A stretch of DNA of 64,000 nucleotides from Anastatus disparis (GCA_017163975.1 JAFFSR010000291.1:2299001-2363000); one strand, 5' to 3'. Positions 11,100 through 23,759 are shown, counted from the stretch's first letter. A program made the numbers and translations. Notes: a model not told the origin generated them from the letters alone.

Positions 11100-11435
11100 T
11101 TGCCTACTATGATTCATGACACAACTAAGATTTATCCATGGTCAAAAAACTACAACGATAATAAAACAATAATAAATGATGGAAAAACTATAACTACAGA
11201 TATAATAAAAAAATTCACAGACTACAAACATATAAACATAAATGCAACTAGATATAATGAAGCAGTAATAGCAATAGCAAAATTAAACGACGAAGGAATA
11301 ATAGTAATGAATTTCCCCTATCGGGCTAGTCTTCAATCTGCATTAGACATAACAATAATCAGAACAATTGAAAATATAAACCAGCTAGAAGGAAAATTCC
11401 TTCTTCAGATTAACTCCTCTGCCGCGCCAAAATGA
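11100..11435 (+). pseudogene. unrecognised 111-codon ORF, possibly LINE RNase H region
   Basis: Opens at a TTG codon, with the first ATG close by. It contains NEAVIAIAKL and RASLQSALDI, which loosely resemble the ExxAI and DSxSAL blocks of LINE-encoded RNase H domains. It ends just before the palindromic array at 11456; a LINE C-terminal relic resumes after that array at 14090 on the same strand. Taken together this may be one LINE split by the array, but the protein match is weak. Confidence 0.3.
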
Positions 11436-11455
11436 AAATAATAACTTAAAATACA

Positions 11456-12166
11456 CCCACACAGCATGGAAAATTTATGGAAGCTTCCTGAAATATTGGC
11501 ACGAAAGATTTGAAATATTTTAGGAATTTTTCATGGAATATTCCTGTAATATTCGTATGTCCTTGATTCTTCTTACATTGGAATATTCCATGGAATATTG
11601 CTGGAAGATTCCAAGAATATTTCATTGGAAGATTTGGGTCATCTCAGATCTTTCATTAAAAAATTTCAGAAATCTTGCAGGTATATTTCATGAAATATTC
11701 CGTTAGAACATTCATGGCAGATTTTCGGAATATTGAAACCAAAGATTTGAAACATTTCACAAACTTTTCATGCAATATGCATGGAAGATTTAACGAATCT
11801 TTCATGAAATATTCCATAAAATATTTCTGGAAGATTTTAGAAATCCATCGTAAAATATTCCGAAGAATATTTATGGAAGATTCGCAGAATATTAGCTCGG
11901 TAGATTTAAAATATTTCAGGAATCTTTCATGGAATATTTCTTTAATATTCATATGTCCTTGATTCTTCTTACATTAGAATATTCCATGGAATATTGCTGG
12001 AAGATTCCAAGAATATTTCAATGGAAGGTTTGGGTAATCTCACATCTTTCATGAAATAATCCTGGAAGATTTTTGGAAGATTTCAATGGAAGATTCAGAG
12101 TTTCTGATCTACTACGAAATATTTCTTGAATTTTTCTGAAAGGTTGTGAAATGCTGTGAGAGGATA

Positions 12167-12224
<58 letters not shown>

Positions 12225-14013
12225 ATAACACAGTATACTCTTACATTAATACATATACGCATACATGAATATTAAAATTATAAAATCACATTTACATATT
12301 CGCTTCGATTGCACACAACAAAGCGCTGATACCCTTTCGCTTATATAGTAAGGTATCTTCCAACCGCTTGGGGATAAAACTCCCATTTAACGAACATCCC
12401 CCTATCGGCGTCACTGGAAACATTCCGTAACGTTTCACGCAGCCTTCCAACGAAAACTTCAAAATTTCACTTAAGGATTACTAAAATCTTTCTGTGAAAT
12501 ATTTCGAGGAATATTTCTGGAAGATTTATGTACTATTCTACTGTACATTTTTAAAGTTTTTCAGAATCTTACAGCGAAATGTTTATGGAACCTTTCTGAA
12601 ATCTTTCATGAAATATTCCACTGAAAGATTACTTGAATCTTTCTGTGAAATTTTTCGTGGGATATTTCTGGAAGATTTATATACCATTCCGCTGTACGTT
12701 TTTAAAGTTTTTCGGAATCTTCCAGCGAAATGTTAATGAAATATCCCTAGAATCTTTCATGAAATATTTTACCAGAAGGTTACGGGAATCTTTCTGTGAA
12801 ATATTTGGAGGAATATTTCTGGAAGATTTATGTATTATTCTACTGTACGTTTTTAAAGTTTTTCGAAATCTTCCTGCGAAATGTTTATGGAACCTTTCTG
12901 AAATCTTTCATGAAATATTTCTGGAAGATTTATGTTATATTTCACTGTACGATTTTAAAGTTTTTCGAAATCTTCCAATGAAATGCTCATGGAATCGTCC
13001 TGAAATATTTCGTGGAATATTCCACTGGAAGATTACTTAAATCTTTCTGTGAAATATTTCGTAGGATATTTCTGGAAGATTTATATACCATTTCGCTGTA
13101 CGTTTTTAAAGTTTTTCGTAATCTTCCAGCGAAATATTTATAGCATATCCCTAGAATCTTTCATGAAATATTCCACTGGAAGATTACTAAAATCTTTTTG
13201 TGAAATATTTCGTGGACTATTTCTGGAAGATTTATTATGTAATATTCCACTGTACGATTTTAAAGTTTTTCGGAATTTTCCAGCGAAATATTTATGGAAT
13301 CTTCCAGGAATCTTTCATGCAATGTTTCACCAGAAGGTTACTGAAATCATTCTGTGAAATATTTCGTGGAATATTTATGGAAGATTTATGTAATATTCCG
13401 CTGTACGATTTAAAAGTTTTTCGGGATCTTTCAATAAAGTGTTTATGCAATCTTCCTGAAATTTTTAATGAAATATTTCACCGAGAGATTACTTTAATCT
13501 TTCTGTGGAATATTTCGTAAAATATTTTTGGAATATTTATGTAATATTCCGCTGTACGATTTTAAAGTTTTGCTACTTCTTTCAGCAAAATATTTATGGA
13601 ATCTTCCTGAAATCTTTCATTAAATATTCCACTGAAAGATTACTGAAATCTTTGCGTAAAATATTTCGCGGAATTCATGGAAGATTTATGTAATATTCTG
13701 CTGTACGATTTAAAAGTTTTTCAGAATCTTCCAGCGAAACGTTTATGGAATCTTCCTGGAATTTTCCATGAAATATTTTACTTGTATATTTCATAAACAT
13801 TATATGTAATATTTCATGAAATGTTTCAGAAGTCTTCCGTGAATGTTTCATAGAATATTTAGAAAAAGTTTTTGAACGTTTCTTTGAAATATTCCTGGAA
13901 GCTTTCAATAGAAGATTCCAGTGGAATATTTTGAAATATTCTGTGAAGACTTCCTATAATCTGCATGGAAGGTTCTATTGAAATATTCCAGTGAAATATT
14001 CCATGCTGTGTGG
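11456..14013. mobile_element. 2.56-kb GGAAGATT/AATATTCC array with inverted CCCACACAGCATG ends
   Basis: Bounded by CCCACACAGCATGGAA (11456-11471) and its inverted copy TTCCATGCTGTGTGGG (13998-14013). The interior is made of degenerate words such as GGAAGATT, GAAATATTCC, ATTTCATG and TCTTTCATGAAAT, arranged as a tandem repeat of about 150 bp in the right half. A (TA)n tract (12167-12219) and a GC-richer insert (about 12300-12470) interrupt it. A 63-bp element with the same ends is at 42650-42712. Many overlapping ORFs here (SFCEIFRGIF-type) come from the repeat lacking stops and are not taken as genes. Confidence 0.75.
12489..13690. repeat. tandem repeat, period about 150 bp
   Basis: Copies of TCTTTCTGTGAAATATTTCG recur at about 12489, 12639, 12790, 13043, 13193, 13350, 13499 and 13650. 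Spacing is 149-157 bp, with one irregular interval near 12908. Each unit contains CTGTACGATTTTAAAGTTTTTCGGAATCTTCCAGCGAAAT-like sequence (degenerate). Confidence 0.85.
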
Positions 14014-14089
14014 GCAGTAAAGCAGAAAGCATGAAAGTAGAACGAATTTCGATTATGGTAAGGGAACTCAGATATATATAAAAGAAACA

Positions 14090-14480
14090 ATCCTAATTAA
14101 ACTAAAAAGATATAAACAAACTTATAAATATTAAAATTAGAATAAATGCAGCACGAGATGGAAAGAAATATCAAGCAAATTATTAAAGTAAATAAATTTC
14201 TTTGATCATAACCCAGCTCTTGAATTTTAAAGAACAAATCAAACTAGCTTGACGCTACTTTGCATAGGACATACACATAAAACTCACCAACATATTATAA
14301 CTAAGAGCGCATAAAATATATGTGATGGATGCGGAGAATACATTACAGTGAACTATTTATTAATCCAATATCTAAAATACCAAAATAAAAGGAAGAAACA
14401 TAAATTTAAAAATAACGTACTAAAATATTAAGTGATCATAAAGTGTTAAAAAATTATATGTTTTTAACTTAAACCTTTTT
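14090..14480 (+). pseudogene. LINE C-terminal (zinc-knuckle) relic
   Basis: Decayed reading frame with LCIGHTHKTHQHIITKSA then NICDGCGEYITVNYLL (about 14255-14370), the conserved C-x2-C...H-like C-terminal segment that follows RNase H in Jockey-type elements. Stops interrupt it. It is the likely continuation of the 11100-11435 relic across the array. Confidence 0.6.
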
Positions 14481-14819
14481 GATAATTTTTAACACGTGGA
14501 AAGTATTCAATCCCTTTTTTAATCGTAAATCTTTTCTATTAAACATCGTATTTTTATACATTAAATGATTTTAAAAAATGCATTAATACTTTCTGAGGTA
14601 GAAATATATTTTTTTTTAATTTCTTAAAAAAATGGACTAAAGCCCTTTCGCCTTACTACCACTGATATGTAATATGGGCTCACTATTCAACCTCCCGTAG
14701 CGCGTATTTTTACGTAAAATTGTATTTTTTACATAAACATGAGATATGAATATTTTTTTCAAATCATTTATATTAATATTTGAAATAATCAAAAAATAGT
14801 CAAATATCTTAATACTGAC

Positions 14820-15031
14820 TTTGGCGAAAGCCTTGTAACAATAACAGCATTGATTAAGGTAGAAATTACAGGATGGGCGACATGGAAACCCGAAACGAGT
14901 GTTGCCAGTATAAGGCCTAATGTTGTGCCAAGCCATTGACGTTGCTTCGGTGATTCGATACCACGATAAATTTTACCGAAGCCAATGCATAGTAACAGTA
15001 AGCCTACGTAGATTAGATCGTCTAACAACAT
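14820..15031 (-). CDS. MBOAT7-like lysophospholipid acyltransferase, first coding exon
   Basis: The ATG at 15031 opens 70 codons: MLLDDLIYVGLLLLCIGFGK, then QWLGTTLGLILATLVSGFH and a hydrophobic LINAVIV stretch. This is the N-terminal pattern of the MBOAT7 (LPIAT1; fly farjavit) family: a short lumenal start, a first membrane helix, a charged loop and a second helix. MBOAT7 transfers arachidonate to lysophosphatidylinositol in ER-type membranes. The exon ends at a GTCAGT donor (14814-14819), splitting a codon after two bases. No later exon is recognised below it in the window, so the gene would continue across long introns or be truncated. It is the only host-like coding sequence seen. Recognition is from memory of the family pattern. 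Confidence 0.6.
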
Positions 15032-15469
15032 TGCGTCTTTCCTTTAATAAATTATTTTCCTGTAAAAAATTATAATTCATTAAAAATTTTTAACTTTTGT
15101 ATCCAAAAATAATATTTATAGCACTTTGTGTATCAAAGCTTATTTTAACGTACGCTTAAATAAAACTACATGCTAAAAAAAGCTTTTCGCACTTAATGCA
15201 AAAAAATTATGTTCGATATTCGAGAAAGAAAGTGATTTTAACGTCGAATGAACTTTTCACACTCGTTTTAGTCTGACACAAACATCCGCACGAAGTTAAA
15301 ATCACTTTTTCACACTAGTATCTAAAATAATTAATGTACAACTGATGGTAACATACTCGCATGCTTTTCAATTAAACATTATTTTTAATTACAACAATAT
15401 TGCATACACTTCTATTTTTGTTTAGTTTTGATTTCGTGGTAAATTTTACATAAAATAATAATTTAGTTC

Positions 15470-15782
15470 AAGAACCATAGGCATATCCCTGTCCTCTCCT
15501 AATCCGAAAAATAAATCTTCTTTATTCCTTGGGCAAAAGCACGTATGTTCGCTGTTACTTCACACTAGAGAACAAAGCATATTTAGCTACTGCTGAAGCA
15601 ACACTTACAACTCCTGCCAGCGCCTCCTGTGCTTCAAGAAAGAATATTTCACAAAGAAAAACATGATTTGACCTACCTTTAATTGTTAATAAAAATTGTA
15701 GAAACTTAAATAAATAATTAAAAGGCCAATAGACTATCTAATTTTCGGGAGAGGTATTTTTTTACATTATTCATATTGTATG

Positions 15783-15790
<8 letters not shown>
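15470..15790 (-). repeat. dispersed repeat, copy 1 (inverted relative to 34678-34985)
   Basis: The reverse complement closely matches 34678-34985, including AAATACCTCTCC, CTTGAAGCAC, CTAGTGTGAAGTAACAGCG and ATGGTTCTTGAA. Both copies are bordered on the same side by a (TA)n tract. It lies upstream of the MBOAT7-like exon on the same strand. It could be a short transposon or a duplicated promoter/UTR segment. Confidence 0.75.

Positions 15791-15825
<35 letters not shown>
15791..15825. repeat. (TA)n microsatellite
   Basis: Short TA array at the edge of dispersed repeat copy 1. Confidence 0.9.
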
Positions 15826-15833
<8 letters not shown>

Positions 15834-16669
15834 TAGTTGTATATGTCCTTTGTATATGACCACTCAGAATTTTTATAGATCTCTTTAGTACATATTTTCT
15901 GAGCTACAAAGCTTCAAAGTTGGGCTAAAACCATATTTTTGACATTTTTGACTAATTTTAGGCTTAAATTACTCAGTTGGGTTGCGTTTTAAGAATATAT
16001 TACTGAGAAACTTTTTTGTTCAAAATATTCTAAATTTTGATAAAAAAAGTAATTTATAAGTGCTAATGTAGCCATCCGCTGAGCTAAAGTCATTAAAAAC
16101 ATTGAAATACCACTTTTCAAGGTTTGGAACCATAATACCATGTCCAAAAAACTCATCTAAGCAGGTAATATATGTATAAATATGGTCTAAAAATTTCAGA
16201 GTGGACATCCCCGGCGATTCCTTGGAAAAAATAAAAATGTAATTAAAAATAATGAAAAATGTGATTTTTAGATGAGTTTCTTAAATTTTAAACTTGAAAT
16301 TATTTCAAAATAATTTGCAAAATGATACTACGCAAGTTCTATTAAAATTAATTCACTTTTTTTTATAGAATTGATCACTTAATTTCAGAATTATCAAATC
16401 TGTGTTACTGTGAAGTGGGATAAAAGTTGAAAATAAATAAATTGACGTTATGTGTCTATTTTTGAAATCATCTTATCAATGATAAGTTAAAAAATCTTAT
16501 AATTGTTTAAGAAAGTGCATTTCCATATTATTAGTATACATTTATTGTAATTAAAGTGAAAATAATTTTGAAAATTGTTATGGATGAACGTAGAAGTGAT
16601 AAATATATTTTATGGGGATTTCGACTTGTACAATCTCAAAAAATATGGTATATCAATACATCCAAAACT
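15826..16669. other. no gene recognised
   Basis: AT-rich. There is an open stretch from an ATG at about 16579 (MDERRSDKYILWGFRLVQSQ) of 38 codons that I do not recognise. Confidence 0.3.
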
Positions 16670-16819
16670 GACATGAGTTTAATCGTATATCACTGACAAT
16701 GAGAATAAATTAATTTAATATTAATATATACCAATGTCTGTGGCATGCTGATTTTAATTATTTGTTTAAATGGTTCCTAAGTTTTTATACATGATTAGAT
16801 TCAATTATTACTGTCACAT
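16670..16819 (+). repeat. 150-bp repeat, inverted copy at 28584-28731
   Basis: Starts GACATGAGTTTAATCGTATA and matches the reverse complement of 28584-28731 over its whole length with few differences. The two copies flank 12 kb that includes the transposase-like gene of 21.4-27.9 kb. They could be TIR remnants or two solo repeats; no target duplication is visible. Confidence 0.8.
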
Positions 16820-17319
16820 CATTGGATAAATTCAAATTAAAATGAAAATCAATTTTCATAAAATGAGAATATTATTTACCAATGTAAATAAAATAAGCTC
16901 TAAAAAAATACAGCAAGAATTATAATCAATAATTTTCTAAAACTTAACTTAAGAATATAAATCAATAGGTACTTTAATTTCAACAAGACGCGAGAAATAA
17001 AATTCAAGTCAGTGTCCATAATCCGCTAAGTCTATAAAAGAATATGATCATTTACCTGTTATTAACATTTATATTATTCATCTGTACTGTTATAGATAGA
17101 ATGCCCACTAACCCTGAATCACACTATTTATAACTTGTAATAAAAAAACGCTACCAAGTGCTTTGGCGGAATGCTTTCTCATAGAGCTCTTTGAGTTTCA
17201 TTAATTTTTTATATTTATTTAAATGTGATTTTAATATAAAAAAATTGTCCAACATTAATATTTATTTATAAAAATGTACTTTAAAAGAACGATGAAAACG
17301 AAATTTCTAATCGTAACCA

Positions 17320-19340
17320 CGCTAAGAAAGAAGATAATTACTATAGCATTATTTTTTCTTTTACATCAGCACGTGCTGATCTCTAATGTTTTATTTTTGA
17401 AGTTATTTATTCCGCCAGCTGTGCTGTAGGTCTCTTGGCGTTTGAGCAATTTTTAAGCAAACGAATAATTTGCATAATAATATTAGAGCAAATCTATCGA
17501 ATGGTTTTAGTGTAATATAAAAAAAAATAAAAAATAAACATTTTTCAAAATTTTAAAAATTTTCTTAAATTAAAACTACGCTAAGAAAATAAGTTTTCGA
17601 AATCATATTTTCTTTAGACAATAATGAATAACTTGCATACAAATTTTGGAGAATCGAATGGTTTCCGTGAAATAGAAAAATAATAAAATTAATAGTATGC
17701 AAAAAAAATCAATTTTCAAATGTTTTTATTATTTTAACAGTATCGAATAATTTCTATACACATTTTCAAGCAAATTCTTAGAGTAGTTCACGTAAGATCC
17801 AAAAAAAAATGAAAAATTTAAAATTAATTTTTTTCAAAATTTTCAAAATGCTCTAAAATCATAACTGCGCTAAGGAAATAAGTTTTCCAAAGCTTGTTTC
17901 ATTAAGGCAATAACGAATAATTTTCATAATAATTTTATAGCAAATCTATCGAATGGTTTTAGTGTAATTTAAAAAAAAAAATGAAAAATAAACATTTTTT
18001 CAAAATTTTCAAAATTCTCTTAAATTAAAACTGCGCTAAGGAAATCAGTTTTCCAAAGCTTATTTCTTTGAGACAATAGCGAATAACTTGCATAAAAATT
18101 TTGGGGCAAATCAATCGAATGGTTTTCGTAAAATAGAAAAATAATAAAAAATAACAACTTTTTTAAAAATTTTCAAAATGCTCTAAAATTAATAGTATGC
18201 CAAGAAAAACAGTTTTCAAATGTTTTTATTATTTTAAGAGCATGACGAAGCTGTCCGCCTTCTAATAATATTTCCAATCTTAACTTATGAATAAACGATG
18301 CGTTTAATTGAGTTTTTTTGCTACAAAGAAAAAATTTGTAAGATTAAACTCTAGTGCGGACAACTCAAGAAAACCACCAAAATATTATACATATAAAGTT
18401 ATAATAAAAACTTTCAATATATCGTATTTTAAGGTTAGGTTTGTCGAGTTTGATATCTAATTTCCAATCCAAGCTCATAAAAAAATAACAAGTCCAAATG
18501 ATTTTTTATTTTAACAAAAATTATTGTACTAATATAACTTTAGTGCGGACAAGTCATTATATTTGTTTAATTTGAGAATTTAAAAAGATATCGATAAAAT
18601 AAAAAAAGCAAAACTCGATTGCTGCAGCTCCGACATGCCGTTAACAGTAGCAAAAAATTACTATACAAATTTTTAAACAAATTCTTAGAGTAGTTTACGT
18701 AAGACCCAAAAAAAAATGAAAAATTTTTAAAGAAAATTTTCAAAATTCTCTTAAATTAAAACTGCGCTAAGAAAATAAGTTTTCCAAAGCTTGTTTTATT
18801 ACGGCAATAACGAATAATGATTTTAGAGCAAATCTAACGAATGGTTTTTGCGTAATATAAAAAAAATGAAAAATAAACATTTTTTCAAAAAATTTCTAAA
18901 TGCTCTAAAATTAAAACTGCGCTAAAGAAATGAGTTTTCCAAAGCTAATTTTCCTCAGACAATAGCGAATAACTTGCATAAAAATTTTGGAGCAAATCTA
19001 TCGAATGGTTTTCATAAAATAAAAAAAAAAAAAAAAAAAAAATTTTTTTTCAAAATTTTCAAATTGCTCTAAAATTAAAAGTGCCTAAGAAAATTAGTTA
19101 GTAAAAGTTTTTCTTCTTTTGGCAGTCGCAAATAATGTTCATACAAATTTTCAAGAAAATTCTTCGAGTAGTTTACGTAAAATATCAAAAAAATGAAAAA
19201 TCAAAATTTTTTTTAAATTTTTAAAATGTCTCTAAAAAAAAACTGAGCTAAGAAGATCAATTTTCAATAGCTTCCCCCCCAGTTGGACAAAAAAACTAAT
19301 TGCATGCAAAATTTGAAGCTAATCCATCGAGTAGTTCTCG
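17320..19340. repeat. satellite-like tandem array, period about 163 bp
   Basis: Units centred on AAAACTGCGCTAAGRAAATA recur near 17571, 17861, 18026, 18191, 18757, 18915, 19076 and 19240. Spacing is mostly 158-171 bp once the 403-bp insertion at 18238-18640 is removed. Each unit also carries GCAAATCTATCGAATGGTTT or a divergent version with CAAATTCTTAGAGTAG. No coding capacity. Confidence 0.85.
18238..18640. mobile_element. TTAA-flanked MITE inside the satellite (403 bp)
   Basis: Flanked by TTAA at 18234-18237 and 18641-18644. The satellite sequence resumes exactly (ATTATTTTAA then CAGTA). Imperfect TIRs: GAGCATGACGAAGCTG and the reverse complement of CAGCTCCGACATGCCG. It contains two copies of TAGTGCGGACAA. 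It dates the insertion as later than the array. Confidence 0.8.
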
Positions 19341-19601
19341 AGATCAGCGATGCCGAAAGTGGCAGAGTCAGAGAGGAAGATTCAAAAATGTGTAAAAAAA
19401 AGTATTAAAATAAATAGTTTTTAAAATTTGATAATTAATAAATAATTCTAAAAAACAAAGTTACTATAACAAAATAATTTTTTTTCTATTTTTTACATTT
19501 ATTTGAGTTTAACAAAATTTTGTACTTGATATACTAAACAAACATCAATAACACTTGTAAAAAATATGAAAATGATTGTTTGTGAATTAAAAAGCAAACC
19601 G

Positions 19602-19949
19602 TCAAAAGTCATTGAGCATTTGACGCACAACACATCCTCTTGAAGCAAATAACAAATCCAGAGAATAACCCTTAGAATCGAACACAGGATACACTTGTTC
19701 ATAATCTACTTGAGAATAGGTTCCATACACCACATCTGTCTTACCTAATCTGCATAAATTTATCTCTGAAGAAAGTCTGACATATAAAGCATCATCAGTC
19801 CATATCATATTTGGTAAATTAGAGTCACCAGCTATGATTATTTTAGGATCAGAATATCTAAAATTTAATTTCTCTCTGGATCTCTTTAGATATTTGTTTT
19901 TTTTAATGAACTTTATAGACACTTTATTAATGGAAAAAAATAGACCCAT
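19602..19949 (-). pseudogene. LINE endonuclease fragment
   Basis: The minus-strand frame contains IIIAGDSNLPNMIW, a degenerate GDFN metal/catalytic motif of the APE-like endonuclease (Phe to Ser), then VFDSKGYSLDLLFAS, the block that precedes the SDH motif. The N- and C-terminal parts are absent or frameshifted. It would have nicked target DNA for retrotransposition. Confidence 0.65.
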
Positions 19950-20611
19950 TCAATTAAAAACTTTCCACCAAGCAATGATGATAATTGATTATTCATTCTT
20001 AAGTTGACCTGGCTATAATCAACAGAAAAAACAATGGTCTGAGACTTCTTTGAACCTGACAATTAAAATTTCAGTATTTAAAGTAGGGCAATTTACACAG
20101 ATATACTTTTCCGTTCTCCTTTTTTTCTTTTTTCCATTTTTTGTAGGTTAAGTGCTACGTGCAAAAACAGAGCACAAATAATTCTTTAAAATACTTGAAA
20201 AAATTCAAAATATGATTTATAATAGTTAAGAATAATATAAGCGACTCTTTATAAATTTATTTGCACTTAATTATGTAAGAACAATTAAATATATGAACGA
20301 GCAACTTAAGAGATACAGATAAAACGTGTTGGCTATGCATTCCCTCGTGACTATTTTGAATGAAATATAAATATTTTCTATTAAAATTTTTTTTTTATAA
20401 TGAAAATATTTTTATGAAATATTATTCCATTATTATAACCCCCACTCCATGTCATTTAACTGCTATGGCATATCTCTTTACTTTTATTCTGCATCATGTG
20501 AGCAGGGCACACAAAGCCTTGCAGAATAGAAAGTCGCAGAATAGCTATCATTGGTTATTTCCATTACCCAAGCTCCACTCTGCATATCTATTCTTTATCA
20601 TCTGATCGCAG
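19950..20611. other. no gene recognised
   Basis: The first 150 bases may be more eroded LINE. The rest is AT-rich with short chance ORFs. Confidence 0.35.
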
Positions 20612-20925
20612 CCGAAGGCTCGAATTCATAGTCGTAGCTTGAGTATTCAGTATAACTTGGAACTTAAGTATCATCATTTTAATATCAGCTGTTACTTTAA
20701 TTAAGTGTTTTATCTTTACCGAAGAGCATCTCATTAATAAAATATTCTACTTAGAGAAATTATCACAGTCAGTTATAAAACATAAAATCACACAAATAAG
20801 ATACTCGTTGATTGAGATGTAACACTCAATTGAAGTAACAGCTGGTACTCAAGTAACGATACTTTGGTTCCAAGTTATACTCAACGCTCAAGTCACGTCT
20901 ATGAATTCGTGCCTAAGGTTCGAAG
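20612..20925. repeat. foldback element, arms about 85 bp
   Basis: The left arm (GAATTCATAGTCGTAGCTTGAG...TATAACTTGGAACTTAAGTA, about 20620-20672) and the right arm (TTCCAAGTTATACTC...CTATGAATTCG, about 20868-20912) are inverted copies with some mismatches. An inner pair CAGCTGTTACTT/AGTAACAGCTG continues the palindrome. No clear target duplication was seen. Confidence 0.7.
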
Positions 20926-21384
20926 AGATAAACGTATTTCAAGTAACGGTTGTATCATCTGTCTTTTTTCATGATGACAGAGACAAAGACAGAATTAGTT
21001 TTGAGTAACCATCGTTACTTGAGTTGCGTCTATCGATTTGAGCTTAAGAATTTTCCCTCATGGGAGTTTTGAAACTTGTATACATAGTCACGCCGTTGCC
21101 ATTATAAATATATAGTTTGTAAACAGTATCGTATAAACAATATTACGTCGATAGTATTATTTTAATCAAATATATGTACTTTAACGTGGTCATCAAAATT
21201 TTATTCTTATTATTATTTGTTTTACTTTAATCTAAAAATTAGGTAAACATTCTGTTTAATTTTATAAACTGTAGAATATTATATATCTCTAATATATTTA
21301 TGTTAGTGAAATTGATGTAGATCTGTCTGATATTCGACGAAGGTTATTCTAATTATTGCCTGTAAAACAATGTCGAGTTAGGAG

Positions 21385-22925
21385 ATGCCACTTGACGAGG
21401 TGGAAGTTGTGCATATTGAAAAAAAAGATGTATAGGTTATAATAGATGCTACAAGCCCAGTGAAGAAGTTTGTTCAACGAAAACGTTGCGCAAAATATCA
21501 AACGAAATTTTGAAAAAGTTTAATGAAAAATATAATTTAGAACGTCTGTTAACATCTGACGATAGAATTTGTGCTAAATGTAGAAAGAAAATGTATGTTG
21601 TCTGCGTTTCAACTGAGTCATCACCATGTAATTTTCTCTATTCAAAATATTTTTACAATTTTATTATTTTTATTACTTGAATATATTTCTATATTTTTTA
21701 ATTATATTATACGTACGTCTCAAAATATAGAATCACCAAAAGATCCATCAAATACTCCTATGCTTGTGGAAGAGCTTTTACAAGACCACGAGTATGAAGC
21801 AAATATTCCTGTAAATGATTTGCAGATGTTCATGGATTTATTAGCCAATTTAAAGATGTAATATCACAATAAAGAGACATCTAAAATAGAAAAAGTACAG
21901 ATATTGACTCTGTTACCGTTAAGTTGGCCTATTAAACTATATGGCCAATTAAACTGTATGTGAAATTAAAAAATATTTTGACGCTTCAAATTATATGATT
22001 AATTTGTTAAAAAAATTGTAAATAGATGCAGGCCCTCTGTCAAAACCATCTGTAAAAAAAAGGTAATTTACAATATTTATAAAAAAGTAGTTAGTGAAAA
22101 CATAAAACAATTTCAAACAAATTCAATAAATCATTCTAATTATATAAATGGAATGTAATTGAATTTGGTAATAATTGTTCAAATAGAATGTTAGTGCTTG
22201 ATTATTATCCAGGCAAAAATTAATATCAATCTAAAATAATTTCAGGACATTCTGTTTCTGATGCACACAAGCAAACTGTGATTAATTTTTTTAAAAGTGA
22301 AGAAAATACTTACATACTACCTGGCAAAAAAGACTGTGTTAAGTACAAGGATATGGAGGGAAAGTTTATTTATGAGCAAAAACGTCTTCTGCTTTGTACA
22401 TTAAGAGAATTGTACAGACTGTTTTGTGATCAATTTCAGTCTAATATTTCTATAAGATTTTCTACATTTGCCAAATTAAAGCCAAAATGTTGTGTGTTAG
22501 CTGGTAGCAGTGGTACACATTCTGTATGTGTGTTCGATTCATCAAAATGTCAAGTTAATGATATCAGGTATTTTTGATTTCTTTTTAACACTTTTACTCG
22601 AATAGCAATTTTTGTAATATTAATTAAATAAAAACAATTTTTTAGGTTGTAATTTAGAAAAAATGACAGAAGGCTATTCTCACCAGTTTAAAAATTACAA
22701 AGATATTTTAGAATTCATCATTTGTGATGAAAATGAAATGTCAATGACATACAAATGCTATTTTGGTGACTGCGACAAATGTCCTGGTGTTCAACGCTTA
22801 GAGTCTTACTTGACTATGATTTTTGAAAAGAAAGAAATGGAAGAAGTCAATTATGCACAAAGGATGTTTTCTCCCAGAGCCATTTTAAAAAATATTGTTG
22901 AAGACATTAATGATTTTATAGCACT
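21385..22925 (+). pseudogene. transposase-like gene A, N-terminal half (multi-exon, broken)
   Basis: N-terminal half of an uncharacterised multicopy animal protein family that I take to be a transposase. The first exon region (21385-21630) carries RICAKCRKKMY, a zinc-binding CxxC; it has a stop and a frame change before 21486 and a likely donor near 21634. A second exon (21731-21861) reads ESPKDPSNTPMLVEELL. A third (about 22245-22567) follows TTTCAG and includes SGTHSVCVFDSSK, a hallmark of the family. A fourth (about 22646-22925) after TTTTAG has CYFGDCDKCPG. The reading then runs into inserted DNA. The C-terminal half resumes at 27076 on the same strand. The splice sites are inferred. Confidence 0.65.
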
Positions 22926-23035
22926 GCGTGATTTAAATCCGCGTTCAAATCGCGCTGAGCCGAGAGTTAAACGATAAATTTTTACGCTGTTCAATAATGA
23001 ATATGATGCTGAATTCACTTAAATCACGCACTTAT
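22926..23035. mobile_element. small MITE with GCGTGATTTAAAT ends
   Basis: TGCGTGATTTAAAT at about 22926 and its inverted copy ACTTAAATCACGCA at about 23018-23031 bound about 105 bp that break gene A. The last residues of the apparent ORF (LRDLNPRSNRAEPRVKR) come from this insert. Confidence 0.55.
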
Positions 23036-23759
23036 AATAAGCAATATTTTGATATATGGATTATTTTTAAGAGTTTATTCATTCATAATAACACAGGCCT
23101 ACAAATATTGGGGTCATGGAAGTTGTTGGAAAATGGAGGGTCATTTCCGAAGTAATTTTTTCCGTAGAATCCGAATCCGGGGTCCGAATTGCTCTATCAC
23201 GTCAGAATTTTAAGATATTTGAGGTTATTTACCCAAAAAATGGCGTTTTTGGCTACTTTTGAGGTTATGTACAGAAGAGACAAAATTTTTTGGGAGTTTT
23301 TTTTAGTTGCATCTTATAGCACTACTCTTCCTCTTTAATTTAAGAGTCGCAGAGTTCAATTACGATTTTTCTACACCAAGTTACGCCAATTTGAAATTAC
23401 GAGATATGTCCTATTAATTGCATGACCATTTGCATTGAATACGTTGAGGCAGACATTTGTCTACTGGGTATTTTTTCTTCAAAATTTTTACTTGGGGATT
23501 TTTGGGGTTACTGATTACGAATATGAAGTTGAGATATTAAAATTTTCAAATTCAAGATGGCGGATTCAAAATGGCGTATAAAAATTTTCAAAAAACATTG
23601 CAAATATGAAACATATTTTCATTTTCTGCTATCTAATAACTTTTGTTGTTACGATAAACATAATACATTATAGTAATTTATATTTACACAGGTATCGTGA
23701 CATTGAATTTGACCTTCAGCTTGATCTTCAAGTGCATTTCAAGTTAAACTTTTTTTTAC

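Noticed and set aside
12494..13693. Series of overlapping 60-135-codon ORFs (KSFCEIFRGIF-type) as a repeat protein
   Set aside because: All come from one stop-poor tandem repeat of about 150 bp, read in different frames on both strands; no start context or domain.
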